Counted from the stretch's first letter, positions 46,933 through 57,442 are shown. The stretch is 64,000 nucleotides of DNA from Cellulomonas sp. JH27-2 (GCF_014837175.1 NZ_JACYFR010000006.1:186001-250000); one strand, 5' to 3'. Numbers and translations: made by a program. The notes: generated by a model not told the origin, from the sequence alone.

Positions 46933-49484
46933 TGCCTCGCATCCCCCTGACGTGGCTCGCCGAGCACGTCACCGTGCCCGCCGGTCTCACGGCCGAGCAG
47001 CTCGCGGCGGACCTCGTCCGTGTCGGGCTCGAGGAGGAGGCGATCCACGCCGCCGCCGTGACCGGGCCGCTGGTCGTCGGTGAGGTCGTCGAGCGCACGC
47101 CCGAGCCGCAGAAGAACGGCAAGACGATCAACTGGTGCCGCGTCGACGTGGGCGCCGAGCACAACGAGCCCGGTGGTGCTCCGCGCGGGATCGTCTGCGG
47201 CGCGCACAACTTCGACGTGGGCGACCGGGTCGTCGTCGCGCTGCCCGGTGCCGTGCTGCCCGGACCGTTCCCCATCGCGTCGCGCAAGACGTACGGGCAC
47301 GTGTCCGACGGCATGATCTGCTCGGCCCGCGAGCTGGGGCTCGGCGAGGACCACGCCGGCATCATCGTGCTGGCCACGCTCGGCATCGACGCACCGGTCG
47401 GCACCGACGCGCGCGAGCTGCTGGGCCTGGGCGAGGAGGTCCTCGAGATCAACGTGACCCCGGACCGCGGCTACTGCTTCTCCATGCGTGGCGTCGCCCG
47501 CGAGTACGCGCACTCGACCGGTGCGACGTTCACGGACCCGGCGCTGCCGCTGCCCCCGGCGGCACCCGGTGGCGGGTTCGCCGTCGAGATCGACGACCGG
47601 GCGCCGATCCACGGCGTGCCCGGCGTCGACCGCTTCGTCGCCCAGGTGGTCCGGGGCGTGCGCGCCACGGACCCGTCGCCGACGTGGATGCAGCGGCGCC
47701 TGCAGCAGGCGGGCATGCGCGCGATCAACCTGGCCGTCGACGTCACCAACTACGTGATGCTCGACCTGGGTCAGCCGCTGCACGCCTATGACCTGGCCAA
47801 GGTCGCCGAGCCGATCGTCGTGCGCCGTGCCCGCGTGGGCGAGACGCTGCGCACGCTCGACGACCAGGTCCGCACGCTGGACCCGCAGGACCTGCTCGTC
47901 ACCGACAGCCCCGGCGAGCGCGGTGGTCGGATCATCGGCCTGGCGGGCGTCATGGGCGGCGGCGACAGCGAGGTGGGCGAGACGACCACCGACCTGCTGG
48001 TCGAGGCCGCGCACTGGGACCCGATCACGGTCGCGCGGACGGCTCGCCGGCACAAGCTGCCGAGCGAGGCGGCCAAGCGGTACGAACGGGGTGTCGACCC
48101 GCAGCTCGCGCACGTCGCCGTCGCGCGTGTGGTCGCGCTGCTCGTCGAGCACGGCGGCGGCACGCCCGACGAGGCCGTCACGGACCTCGACCGCACCACG
48201 GCACCCGCGACGATCGAGCTGCCCGCCGACCTGCCGGCCCGCCTGGTCGGCGTGCCGTACACGGCCGACGAGGTGCGCGAGACGCTGACCCAGATCGGCT
48301 GCGAGGTCTCGGGCGACGGCGACGTCCTGCACGTCCTGCCGCCCACGTGGCGCCCGGACCTCACGGTCGGCGTGGAGCTCGTCGAGGAGGTCGCGCGCCT
48401 GCGCGGCTACGACGCGATCCCGTCGATCCTGCCGGCCGCCCCGGCCGGTCGCGGTCTGACCGAGGCGCAGCGCAGGCGACGCGCGGTCGCCCGGGCGCTC
48501 GCGGACTCCGGTCTGGTCGAGGTGCTGAGTTACCCGTTCGTCGGCGTCGACCAGCTCGACGCGCTCGCGCTGCCGGCCGACGACGAACGACGCCGTGCCG
48601 TCCGCCTGCTCAACCCGCTCGCGGAGACGCAGCCGCTCATGCGGACGTCGCTGCTGGTCACGCTGCTGGACACGGCCCGCCGCAACGTCAGCCGCGGCGA
48701 GCAGGACCTCGCGGTGTTCGAGGTCGGCCTGGTCACGCTCCCCGTGGCCGGTGCGGCCGCGGCGCCGCAGCTGCCGGGCGGCGTGCGTCCCTCCGACGAG
48801 GACCTCGCGGCCGTCGTTGCGTCGGTGCCGCCGCAGCCGCGCCACGTCGCGGGTGTCTTCACGGGGCTGCGCGAGGGCGCCGGGTGGTGGGGTGCGGGTC
48901 GCCGCGCCGACCATACCGACGCCATCGCGGCCGCCGAGCTGGTGGCGGGCGTCGTCGGTGTGCCGGTGACGCTCGTCGCGGACGCCGACCACGCGCCGTG
49001 GCACCCGGGTCGCTGCGCGCGCCTGGAGACCACGGACGGCGTCGTCGTCGGGTGGGCCGGCGAGCTGCATCCCAACGTGGTCGCGGCGCACGGGCTGCCT
49101 GCGCGAGCCGCGGCGTTCGAGGTCGACCTCGACGCGCTGCTCGCGGCTGCGCCCACCGAGCCGCTGCAGGCGACGGAGGTGTCGACGTTCCCGGTCGCGA
49201 AGGAGGACGTCGCGCTCGTCGTCGACGCTGCCGTCCCGGCGCAGGATGTGCTCGACGCCGTCCGCACGGGTGCCGGGGCGAGCGAGGCGGGTGACGTCCT
49301 GGAGGACGTGCGTCTGTTCGACGTCTACACGGGCGAGCAGCTGGGCGACGGGCTGCGCTCGCTCGCGTTCTCGCTGCGGCTCCGGGCGGCGGACCGTACG
49401 CTCACCGCCGCAGAGACGGCGGGCGTCCGCGATTCCGTCGTCGCCGAGGCCGCACGCCGGTTCGGGGCGACCCTGCGGGCGTGA
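46932..49484 (+). CDS. pheT: phenylalanyl-tRNA synthetase beta subunit
   Basis: 850 aa. It has an N-terminal tRNA-binding EMAP/OB-like domain (VVGEVVERTPEPQKNGKTINWCRVDVG), the B3/B4 editing domain (RAINLAVDVTNYVMLDLGQPLHAYD), B5 (YTADEVRETLTQIGCEV), the catalytic-like core and a C-terminal anticodon-binding FDX domain (FPVAKEDVALVVDAAVPAQDV). Length is normal. Confidence 0.97.
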
Positions 49485-49502
49485 TCGCGTCCCCATCCTG
49501 AG

Positions 49503-49520
49503 ACGTGACGTCCGTCACGT
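49503..49520. promoter_or_regulatory. perfect 18-base dyad between pheT and the nuclease gene
   Basis: ACGTGACG-tc-CGTCACGT is an 8-bp inverted repeat with a two-base spacer, the form of a dimeric regulator site. It sits between the pheT stop and the terminator, so it could be an operator for the downstream nuclease gene or a side stem of the terminator. Confidence 0.5.
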
Positions 49521-49522
49521 GA

Positions 49523-49562
49523 ACGGGCCGCCGCCGACCTGACCGGGTCGGCGGCGGCCCGT
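49523..49562 (+). terminator. terminator after pheT
   Basis: A perfect 17-bp GC-rich stem (49523-49539 with 49546-49562) closes a TGACCG loop. The stretch 49563-49726 then holds only the promoter/leader of the nuclease gene. Confidence 0.85.
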
Positions 49563-49726
49563 CTCGCATGTCCGGGCTGTTCACCCGCTGTGCGGCGGGT
49601 GTGGCCGACGCGAGTTCACGCAGAAGTTACCGGCGAGTACTTGCGACGAATCGGACAATCCCGGAGGGTGGACGGCGGCCCGCCTCGAGCGGGCACCTCT
49701 GTTCCCCGACGAAGGAGAGCTCTGCC

Positions 49727-52700
49727 GTGCGCCGTGCGACGAGAAGGATGACCGGGGGCGCCGCAGCGCTCGCGCTGGCCACGGCGGGACTGGTGGTCGC
49801 GCTGCCGACCACCGCGTCCGCCGCATCGGCGGACGTCGTGGTGAGCGAGGTGTACGGCGGGGGAGGCAACTCCGGCGGCGCGTTCGACCAGGACTTCATC
49901 GAGCTGGGCAACCGGTCGGGGGGCAGCGTCGACCTGTCCGGCTGGAAGGTCGAGTACGCGTCGACGACGGGCGCGACCTGGGCCTCGACGCCGCTGACCG
50001 GCTCGGTCTCGGCGGGCGGTCGTCTGCTCGTCGCCGAGGCCAAGGGCGCCAACCTCGACCTGCCCGACCTGCCGACGCCCGACGTCGTCGGGACGCTCGC
50101 GCTGTCCGGCACGGGCGGCAAGGTGCGCGTCGTCGACGCGGGCGGCACCGTCCGCGACCTCGTCGGCTGGGGTGCGGCGACGACGTTCGAAGGCTCAGCG
50201 GCCGCGCCCGCGACGACCAACGCCACCTCCGTCGCCCGCGCCGCGAATCTGGCCGACACGGACCAGAACGCCACCGACTTCACGGCCGGCACGCCGACGC
50301 CCCAGTCCGGCGCCTCGACCCCGACGGACCCCGGCGCGCCCTCCACCCGGACGATCGCGGAGATCCAGGGCACCGGTGCCGCCTCGCCGCTGGTCGGCGA
50401 CACGGTCACGACGGACGGCGTCGTCACGGCGACCTACCCGACGGGCGGCATCAACGGCTACGTCATCCAGACGGCCGGGTCCGGGGGCTCCGACGACGCG
50501 ACGCCGGGCGCCTCCGACGCGCTCTTCGTCTACTCCTCGGCCACAGTCGGTGACGTCGCGATCGGCGACCACGTGCAGGTCACGGGTGCGGTCAGCGAGT
50601 TCAGCGGCCTGACGGAGCTCACGGTCGCCGCGGGCGGCGTGACGCACCTGGCCGACGCCGCCGCGCCGGCCCCGGTCAGCGGTGCCTGGCCCACCAGCGA
50701 CGCTGCGCGCGAGGCGCTCGAGTCGATGCTCTGGACGCCGACGGGCGACTTCACCGTCTCCAACACCTACTCGACCAACCAGTACGGCGAGGTCGGCCTG
50801 GCGTCGGGCACGAAGCCGCTGATCCAGCCGACCGACGTCGCGAAGGCCGGCTCGGACGAGGCAGCCGCGGTCGCGGCCGACAACGCCGCGCGCGGCATCG
50901 TGCTCGACGACGGCGCGACCACCAACTTCCTGTCCGCCGCCAACCAGTCCCTGACGCCGCCGTACATCTCTCTCGAGCACCCCGTGCGCGTGGGTGAGGC
51001 CGTCACGTTCACCGACCCCGTGATCGTCGACTTCCGCAACAACGTCTGGAAGGCGAACCCGACCCAGCCCGTCGCCACGGGCGGCGCACCCGCGACGTTC
51101 GCGAACAACCGCACCGCGAAGCCGGCCGACGTGGGCGGCGACGTCACGGTCGCCTCGTTCAACGTGCTCAACTACTTCACGACGCTCGGCGCGGACACCG
51201 CGGGGTGCACGTCGTACAACGACCGCACGGGTGACCCCGTCACCGTGAACAGCGGCTGCGACCCGCGCGGTGCGTGGGACCCGGCGGACCTGAAGCGGCA
51301 GCAGGACAAGATCGTCGCCGCGATCAACGACCTCGACGCGGACGTCGTCGGCCTGCTCGAGATCGAGAACTCCGCCGTCGTCGACGGTGTGCCCGACGAG
51401 GCGCTCGGCACGCTCGTCGACGCACTGAACGCCGCGACGGGCGAGGACACCTGGGCGTACGTCCCGTCGTCCGCCGACCTGCCGCCGGTGTCCGAGATGG
51501 ACGTCATCACCAACGCGATCATCTACCGCAAGGCGGCGGTCGAGCGGACCGGCACCTCGCACGCGCTCGGCACGCTGAGCTCGGGGAACCAGGCGTTTGC
51601 GAACGCCCGCGAGCCCATCGCTCAGGCCTTCACACCCGTCGGCGGGGGAGCCCCGCTGCTCGTGGTCGTCAACCACTTCAAGTCCAAGGGCTCGGCAGGT
51701 CCGCTGCCGGGCGACGCGGACTCGGGCGACGGCCAGGGCGCGTCCAACGCGTCGCGTGTCGCGCAGGCGACGGCCGTACGCGACTGGGTGCCGACCATCC
51801 AGGGCGACACCGAGGACGTCGCGCTCGTCGGCGACTTCAACTCCTACACGCAGGAGGACCCGCTGCAGGTGCTGTACGCCGCGGGCTACGCGGACGCCGC
51901 GTCCACGCTGGCCTCCGACCAGTACTCGTACTCGTTCGGCGGGCTGTCGGGCTCGCTCGACCACGTGCTGCTCAACGCGTCCGCCAAGGAGCGGGCCACG
52001 GGTGCCGACATCTGGGAGATCAACGCCGAGGAGTCGATCGCGCTGGAGTACAGCCGGTACAACTACCACGGCACGCTGTTCTACGCGCCCGACGAGTACC
52101 GCTCCTCCGACCACGACCCGGTGATCGTCGGGCTGAAGAAGGGCGCGTCGAACGCCCCGGTCGACCTCACGTTCCTCAACATCAACGACTTCCACGGGCG
52201 CATCGACGCCAACACCGTGAAGTTCGCGGGGACGGTCGAGCAGCAGCGTGCGGCCGCACCCGGACCGGTCGCGTTCCTGTCGGCCGGCGACAACATCGGC
52301 GCGTCGCTGTTCGCGTCGTCGGTCGCGCAGGACAAGCCGACGATCGACGTGCTGAACGCCCTGGACCTGCAGGCCTCCGCGGTCGGCAACCACGAGTTCG
52401 ACAAGGGCTTCGCTGACCTCACCGGGCGCGTCAGCGACGCGGCCGACTGGGACTACCTGGGCGCCAACGTCTACGCGAAGGGCACCACCGACCCGGTGCT
52501 GGACGAGTACAAGGTCATCGACATGGACGGCGTCCGCGTCGGCGTCATCGGTGCGGTCACCCAGGAGACCCCGACCCTCGTGACGCCCGGCGGCATCGCG
52601 GACCTCGACTTCGGCGACCCGGTCGCCGCCGTCAACCGCGTCGCGGCCCAGCTCACGGACGGCGACGAGTCCAACGGCGAGGCCGACGTGCTCGTGGCCG

Positions 52701-54877
52701 AGTACCACGAGGGTGCTGGGGCCGGGACGCCCGACGGGGCGACGATCGAGCAGGAGGTCGCCGCCGGCGGCGCGTTCGCGGACATCGTCACGAAGACGTC
52801 CGCGAAGGTCTCGGCGATCTTCACCGGCCACACGCACAAGCAGTACGCGTGGGAGGCGCCGGTGCCCGGTGAGGACGGTGTCACGAGGCCCGTCCTGCAG
52901 ACCGGGTCGTACGGCGAGTTCGTCGGGAAGATCGTCCTGACGTACGACCGGGCGACCAAGAAGGTCACGGCGCACTCGCAGGTGGACGTGCCGCGCACGA
53001 CGACGGCCGACGCCGACCTGGTGGCCGCCTACCCGCGCGTCGCGCAGGTCAAGACGATCGTCGACGCGGCGCTCGCCTACGCGAACGTCGTCGGCTCGGT
53101 CCCGGTCGGGTCGGTCACGGCCGACATCACGACGGCCTTCGCGGGCGGCTCGTACGTCGACGGGAAGTACACCGGCGGCACGCGCGACGACCGGGCCAAC
53201 GAGTCGACGCTCGGCAACCTCGTGGCCGACGCGCTGCGGGACACCCTGGCGCCGGACAGCCTGGGCGGTGCCCAGATCGGCGTCGTGAACCCGGGCGGTC
53301 TGCGCGCGGAGCTGCTGTACGCGCCGGACGGCGTCGTCACGACGGCCGAGGCGAACAGCGTGCTGCCGTTCGTCAACAACCTCTGGACGACCACGCTCAC
53401 CGGCGCCCAGGTGGTCACGATGCTCGAGCAGCAGTGGCAGACGAACGCCGACGGGACCGTCCCGTCGCGGCCGTACCTGCAGCTGGGACTCTCCGACAAC
53501 GTCACCTACACCTACGACGCGAGCGCGGCGCAGGGGCACCACATCACGTCGGTGACGATCGACGGCAAGCCGCTCGACCCGGCGGCCGACTACCGGATCG
53601 GGACGTTCTCGTTCCTGGCCCAGGGCGGGGACAACTTCCGGGTCTTCACGTCCGGGACGGGCACCAAGGACTCGGGCCTGGTGGACCGGGACGGCTGGAT
53701 CGCCTACCTGGAGGCGCATCCGGACCTGGCGCCGGACTTCGCCCGGCACGCGGTGGGCGTCCCGGCGCTGCCGGAGTCGGTGACGGCCGGCGACGAGCTC
53801 ACGTTCACGGTGTCCAAGCTGGATCTGACCAGCCTGGGCTCGCCGCGCAACACGTCACTCGACGTGCGTCTCGACGGCACCTCGATCGGCTCGGCCACGG
53901 TGACGAACGGCGCCGCCGACGTGGCGGTGACGATCCCGGCCGGCACGAGCGCGGGTGACCACGTGCTCACGCTCGTCGCCGCACCCAGTGGCACCACGGT
54001 CACGCTCCCGATCGCGGTCGAGGCGGCGTCCACGCCGACCACGACCACGCTCGCGGTGACGGGCGGGACCAAGGTCGGTCAGTCGCAGAAGCTGACGGCC
54101 ACCGTCACGCCGGACATCGCCGGGTCGGTGACGTTCCTCGACGGCTCCACGGAGCTGGCGACGGTCGCCGTGAAGAAGGGCACCGCCAAGGCGACCGTCC
54201 AGCTCGGCGTCGGTGACCACACGTTGACGGCGGTCTTCACCCCGACGTCCGCCGACCACACCCCCTCGACGTCCGCGGCCGTCGACGTCAGCATCGGGCA
54301 GTCGCGGTCTGCGACCTCGCTCGTGCTGTCCGACGCGTCGGTGACGTTCGGCACGGCCGTGCGGGCGACCGTCACGGTGGTCGGCACCACGGCCTCGCCC
54401 ACGGGGACCGTGCAGATCCTCGACGGCAGGACCGTGCTGACGACGGCGACGCTGACGGCCTCGGGGACGACGGCGACCGCGCGGGTGACGCTTCCGCGGT
54501 ACCTCGCCGCCGGGGCGCACACCCTGAGCGCGGTCTACGGCGGGTCCGACGACGTCACCGGTTCGACCGGCAAGGCATCGCTGCAGGTCACGGCCGCGAC
54601 GCCGGCCGTGGTCCTGTCGGTCGACTCGTGGACGGTCAAGGCCGGGAGCCGGCCCACCGTCGGGGTGACGATCACGGGCGTGGCGGGTGCTCCGGTGCCC
54701 ACCGGGTCCGTCGTCGCGACGCTCGACGGCAAGCGGGTCGCCAAGGCGGCGCTCGTCGGCGGGAAGGTCACGCTGGTCCTGCCGAAGGTGACCGCGACGG
54801 GCACGCTCGAGGTCACCTACAGCGGGGACGACGGGTACGCCGAGGCGTCGGCGACCCACGTGCTCACCGCCGGCTGA
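49727..54877 (+). CDS. secreted multidomain nuclease / 5'-nucleotidase with Ig-like repeats (ExeM/NucH type)
   Basis: 1716 aa. Signal peptide 1-34 (ends TTASAAS). Lamin-tail domain about 36-150 (SADVVVSEVYGGGGNSGG). A probable OB-fold at about 215-330. An endonuclease/exonuclease/phosphatase domain at about 470-800 (ASFNVLNYF, GLLEIEN, GDFNSY, SSDHDPVI). A metallophosphatase plus C-terminal 5'-nucleotidase domain at about 815-1345 (NINDFHGRID, VGNHEFD, TGHTHKQ, NPGGLRAELLY). Four Ig-like repeats at about 1346-1716. No LPXTG or membrane anchor. It probably degrades extracellular DNA and releases phosphate and nucleosides. The GTG 49727 has GAAGGAGAG upstream; the in-frame ATG 49568 would put the signal peptide 53 residues in. 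Confidence 0.9.
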   Translation: MRRATRRMTGGAAALALATAGLVVALPTTASAASADVVVSEVYGGGGNSGGAFDQDFIELGNRSGGSVDLSGWKVEYASTTGATWASTPLTGSVSAGGRLLVAEAKGANLDLPDLPTPDVVGTLALSGTGGKVRVVDAGGTVRDLVGWGAATTFEGSAAAPATTNATSVARAANLADTDQNATDFTAGTPTPQSGASTPTDPGAPSTRTIAEIQGTGAASPLVGDTVTTDGVVTATYPTGGINGYVIQTAGSGGSDDATPGASDALFVYSSATVGDVAIGDHVQVTGAVSEFSGLTELTVAAGGVTHLADAAAPAPVSGAWPTSDAAREALESMLWTPTGDFTVSNTYSTNQYGEVGLASGTKPLIQPTDVAKAGSDEAAAVAADNAARGIVLDDGATTNFLSAANQSLTPPYISLEHPVRVGEAVTFTDPVIVDFRNNVWKANPTQPVATGGAPATFANNRTAKPADVGGDVTVASFNVLNYFTTLGADTAGCTSYNDRTGDPVTVNSGCDPRGAWDPADLKRQQDKIVAAINDLDADVVGLLEIENSAVVDGVPDEALGTLVDALNAATGEDTWAYVPSSADLPPVSEMDVITNAIIYRKAAVERTGTSHALGTLSSGNQAFANAREPIAQAFTPVGGGAPLLVVVNHFKSKGSAGPLPGDADSGDGQGASNASRVAQATAVRDWVPTIQGDTEDVALVGDFNSYTQEDPLQVLYAAGYADAASTLASDQYSYSFGGLSGSLDHVLLNASAKERATGADIWEINAEESIALEYSRYNYHGTLFYAPDEYRSSDHDPVIVGLKKGASNAPVDLTFLNINDFHGRIDANTVKFAGTVEQQRAAAPGPVAFLSAGDNIGASLFASSVAQDKPTIDVLNALDLQASAVGNHEFDKGFADLTGRVSDAADWDYLGANVYAKGTTDPVLDEYKVIDMDGVRVGVIGAVTQETPTLVTPGGIADLDFGDPVAAVNRVAAQLTDGDESNGEADVLVAEYHEGAGAGTPDGATIEQEVAAGGAFADIVTKTSAKVSAIFTGHTHKQYAWEAPVPGEDGVTRPVLQTGSYGEFVGKIVLTYDRATKKVTAHSQVDVPRTTTADADLVAAYPRVAQVKTIVDAALAYANVVGSVPVGSVTADITTAFAGGSYVDGKYTGGTRDDRANESTLGNLVADALRDTLAPDSLGGAQIGVVNPGGLRAELLYAPDGVVTTAEANSVLPFVNNLWTTTLTGAQVVTMLEQQWQTNADGTVPSRPYLQLGLSDNVTYTYDASAAQGHHITSVTIDGKPLDPAADYRIGTFSFLAQGGDNFRVFTSGTGTKDSGLVDRDGWIAYLEAHPDLAPDFARHAVGVPALPESVTAGDELTFTVSKLDLTSLGSPRNTSLDVRLDGTSIGSATVTNGAADVAVTIPAGTSAGDHVLTLVAAPSGTTVTLPIAVEAASTPTTTTLAVTGGTKVGQSQKLTATVTPDIAGSVTFLDGSTELATVAVKKGTAKATVQLGVGDHTLTAVFTPTSADHTPSTSAAVDVSIGQSRSATSLVLSDASVTFGTAVRATVTVVGTTASPTGTVQILDGRTVLTTATLTASGTTATARVTLPRYLAAGAHTLSAVYGGSDDVTGSTGKASLQVTAATPAVVLSVDSWTVKAGSRPTVGVTITGVAGAPVPTGSVVATLDGKRVAKAALVGGKVTLVLPKVTATGTLEVTYSGDDGYAEASATHVLTAG

Positions 54878-54889
54878 CGCGGCACACCA

Positions 54890-54926
54890 CGACGGGCCGG
54901 TCCTCCTGCAGAGGGCCGGCCCGTCG
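54890..54926. terminator. terminator after the nuclease gene
   Basis: An 11-bp perfect stem (54890-54900 with 54916-54926) extends through a T-G pair into CCTC/GAGG around a CTGCA loop. It lies in the gap before the convergent BCCT gene and could serve both strands. Confidence 0.8.
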
Positions 54927-55012
54927 CGTGCGTCCACGTGCTGGTCGCCGGTCGTGGACCCGCACGGGGGGGCGCACCCGTCGGACCTGATCCGGCTCGA
55001 CCGGTCGCGGGC

Positions 55013-56704
55013 TCAGCCTGACGTGTCGCGCTCGTCGCCGTCGGTCGCCGCCCGGATGGCGCCCGTCTCGACCCCGAGGCGGTCCAGGTGCGCGGGGAGG
55101 CCGGCGTGCACCTCGTCCGTGATGTGCTCGGTGAGCCCGTCGCGGATCGCCAGCCGCTCGGCGCGCACGCGCACGGCGTGCTCGGCGTGGAACGCGCGCG
55201 CGGTGGCGACGCAGATGCCGATCATCACCACGCTGAACGGCAGCGCGATGAGGATGGCGGCCGTCTGCAGCGCCGTCAGGCCGCCGGCGACCAGCAGCGC
55301 CGCGGCGAGCAGCCCGGTGACGAACGACCAGGTCACGCGCGTCCAGGTGTGCGGCAGGGGGTGGCCGCCGGAGGTGAGCATCGAGACGACGAAGGATCCG
55401 GAGTCGGAGCTCGTCACGAAGAACAGCGCGATGAGGACGATCGCCCCGGCGGACAGGGCCGCACCCGCGGGGAGCTGGGAGAGCATGTCGAACAGCGCCG
55501 TGTTCGCGTCGACGGTGCCGTCGGAGCCGATCAGGCCCCCGCCGCCGAAGACCTCGACGTAGAGCGCGTTGCCCCCCAGGACCGCGAACCACGCGAACGT
55601 CACGAGCACGGGGACGCCCAGCACGCCGACGACGAACTCGCGGACCGTGCGTCCGCGGGAGATGCGGGCGATGAAGACGCCGACGAAGGGCGCCCACGAG
55701 ATCCACCAGCCCCAGTAGAAGATCGTCCACGACGCCTGCCAGTCCAGCCCGGCCTGCCCCTCCCACGCGGTCGTGTCGAACGTCAGCTGCACCACCTGGC
55801 TGAGGTAGACGCCGATCGACTGGATGAAGTCGCGCAGCAGGAACAGCGTCGGGCCCAGGATCAGCACGGCGGCGGCCAGCACGGCCGCGATGACCACGTT
55901 GGTGTTGGACAGCCACTTCAGGCCGCGGTCCAACCCGGAGACCACCGACGCGGTGGCGGCCAGCGTGATGACCACGATGAGCACCACCTGCAACGTCGTC
56001 GACGCCGTCACCACGCCCAGGTGGTCGAGCCCGGCGGAGATCTGCAGGACCCCGAGGCCCAGGGACGTCGCGAGCCCGAACACGGTCCCGACGACGGCCG
56101 TCACGTCGATGACGTCACCGAGCCGCCCGGCGGCGCGGCGTTCGCCCAGCAGGGGCTCCAGCGCCCACCGCATCGACACGGGCCGGCCGTGCCGGTGGAT
56201 CGCGTAGGCGAGCCCCAGGCCGACGACCACGTACACGGCCCAGGCGTGGATGCCCCAGTGCAGGTAGGTCTGCGCCAGCGACTCCTGAGCCAGGTGGTCG
56301 GGCTGCCCCGTGACGCCCGGCTTGGGGCTCGCGTAGTGGCTGAGCGGCTCGGCGACGCCCCAGAACACGAGCCCGATGCCCATGCCCGCGGCGAACAGCA
56401 TCGAGAACCAGGACCCCGTCGAGTACTCCGGGGTGTCCCCGTCGCGGCCCAGCAGGATGTCGCCGTACCGGCTGAGCCCCACCCACAGGGCGAACGCGAC
56501 AAACACCGCGACGATGAGGACGTAGTACCAGCCGAACCCGCCGATGACGTCGGACTGCAGGGTGTCGAAGACGTCCTGCGTCTGCTCGGGGAACAGGATG
56601 GCGAGCAGGCCGACGACGAGCACGATGCTGATCGACGGGACGAACACGGCGCGGGAGATCGTCGCGCCGGAGCTGGTGGGGCGTGCTGCGTCGGGCTCGG
56701 CCAT
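55013..56704 (-). CDS. BCCT family betaine/carnitine/choline transporter
   Basis: 563 aa with twelve hydrophobic segments. BCCT signatures are GMGIGLVFWGVAEP (about 106-119) and the aromatic block WTIFYWGWWISWAPFVG (about 322-338). It imports betaine, choline or a related quaternary amine driven by Na+ or H+, usually for osmoprotection. A hydrophilic C-terminal tail of about 60 residues may sense osmolality as in BetP. The ATG 56704 has GGAGG upstream. The substrate is not resolved. Confidence 0.93.
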   Translation of the reverse strand: MAEPDAARPTSSGATISRAVFVPSISIVLVVGLLAILFPEQTQDVFDTLQSDVIGGFGWYYVLIVAVFVAFALWVGLSRYGDILLGRDGDTPEYSTGSWFSMLFAAGMGIGLVFWGVAEPLSHYASPKPGVTGQPDHLAQESLAQTYLHWGIHAWAVYVVVGLGLAYAIHRHGRPVSMRWALEPLLGERRAAGRLGDVIDVTAVVGTVFGLATSLGLGVLQISAGLDHLGVVTASTTLQVVLIVVITLAATASVVSGLDRGLKWLSNTNVVIAAVLAAAVLILGPTLFLLRDFIQSIGVYLSQVVQLTFDTTAWEGQAGLDWQASWTIFYWGWWISWAPFVGVFIARISRGRTVREFVVGVLGVPVLVTFAWFAVLGGNALYVEVFGGGGLIGSDGTVDANTALFDMLSQLPAGAALSAGAIVLIALFFVTSSDSGSFVVSMLTSGGHPLPHTWTRVTWSFVTGLLAAALLVAGGLTALQTAAILIALPFSVVMIGICVATARAFHAEHAVRVRAERLAIRDGLTEHITDEVHAGLPAHLDRLGVETGAIRAATDGDERDTSG

Positions 56705-56800
56705 GACCTGCCTCCGGGGCGGCCGCGCGTGCGGCGGCCTCCTCGCAGACTAGGGCGAAAGGGATGGTCTGTGCGCCCGGACGTGCGCGAGCGCGGCAGG

Positions 56801-57379
56801 TCAGCGGCGTGTCGCGCTCGCGCGGACGTGCATGCGCTCGCCCTGCGGGCCGAACAGCGTGAGGATCTCTGCCGGTCCGGGACCCGGGTTGAGGACGGCG
56901 TGCGGGGTGCGCGTGTCGAACTCGGCGACCTCGCCGGGCCTCAGCACGAGGTCGTGCTCGCCCAGCAGGAGTCTGACCCGCCCGGACAGGACGTAGAACC
57001 ACTCGTGGCCCTCGTGCGTCCCGAGGGTCGGCTCGCGGTCCGGGCTCGGCGGCATCACCTGCTTGTAGGCGCGCAGGCCGCCGGGCACGTGACTGAGCGG
57101 AAGGAACGTCGAGCCGTGTCGCGTGAACGGCCGCGCGTGCACGCGGGGGTCGCCGGTCTGCGGCGCGTCGACCAGCTCGTCGAGCGGGACGCGGTGCTCA
57201 CGCGCCAGAGGGAGCAGCAGCTCGAGGGTCGGCTTGCGCTGTCCGGACTCGAGCCGGGACAGCGTGCTGACCGAGATGCCCGTGGCGTCGGCGAGCTGGG
57301 CCAGGGTCAGGTCGCGCGCGGTGCGCAGGGCGCGCAGCCGTGGTCCCACCCCGGTGAGCACGTCGTCCAGGTCGTCCAT
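56801..57379 (-). CDS. XRE-cupin transcriptional regulator
   Basis: 192 aa. An N-terminal XRE helix-turn-helix (LRALRTARDLTLAQLADATGISVSTLSRLESG) is followed by a C-terminal cupin (HEGHEWFYVLSGRVRLLLG, LRPGEVAEFDTRTPHAV). The cupin probably binds a small-molecule ligand or metal. ATG 57379 is preceded by minus-strand CAAACT at six bases, so it may be leaderless. It is divergent from the redox/methyltransferase fusion with dyads in the 100-base gap, a usual autoregulator layout. Confidence 0.9.
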   Translation of the reverse strand: MDDLDDVLTGVGPRLRALRTARDLTLAQLADATGISVSTLSRLESGQRKPTLELLLPLAREHRVPLDELVDAPQTGDPRVHARPFTRHGSTFLPLSHVPGGLRAYKQVMPPSPDREPTLGTHEGHEWFYVLSGRVRLLLGEHDLVLRPGEVAEFDTRTPHAVLNPGPGPAEILTLFGPQGERMHVRASATRR

Positions 57380-57385
57380 GACCTC

Positions 57386-57391
57386 AGTTTG
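57386..57391 (-). promoter_or_regulatory. candidate leaderless -10 (CAAACT) for the XRE-cupin regulator
   Basis: Minus-strand CAAACT ends six bases before the ATG at 57379 and overlaps the first dyad. Confidence 0.4.
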
Positions 57392-57413
57392 CCACTTCGG
57401 CAACGGATGTTGC
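57389..57413. promoter_or_regulatory. overlapping dyads, candidate operator of the XRE-cupin regulator
   Basis: TTGCC-acttc-GGCAA (57389-57403) and GCAAC-ggat-GTTGC (57400-57413) share the central GCAA. They lie between the divergent starts and overlap the regulator's own candidate -10. Confidence 0.55.
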
Positions 57414-57442
57414 GCTCTTGGAGCCTGAGAGCGCACAGTGCG

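Noticed and set aside
49568..49726. N-terminal extension of the secreted nuclease from ATG 49568
   Set aside because: It would bury the signal peptide 53 residues inside the protein; GTG 49727 has a strong ribosome site and a normal signal peptide start.
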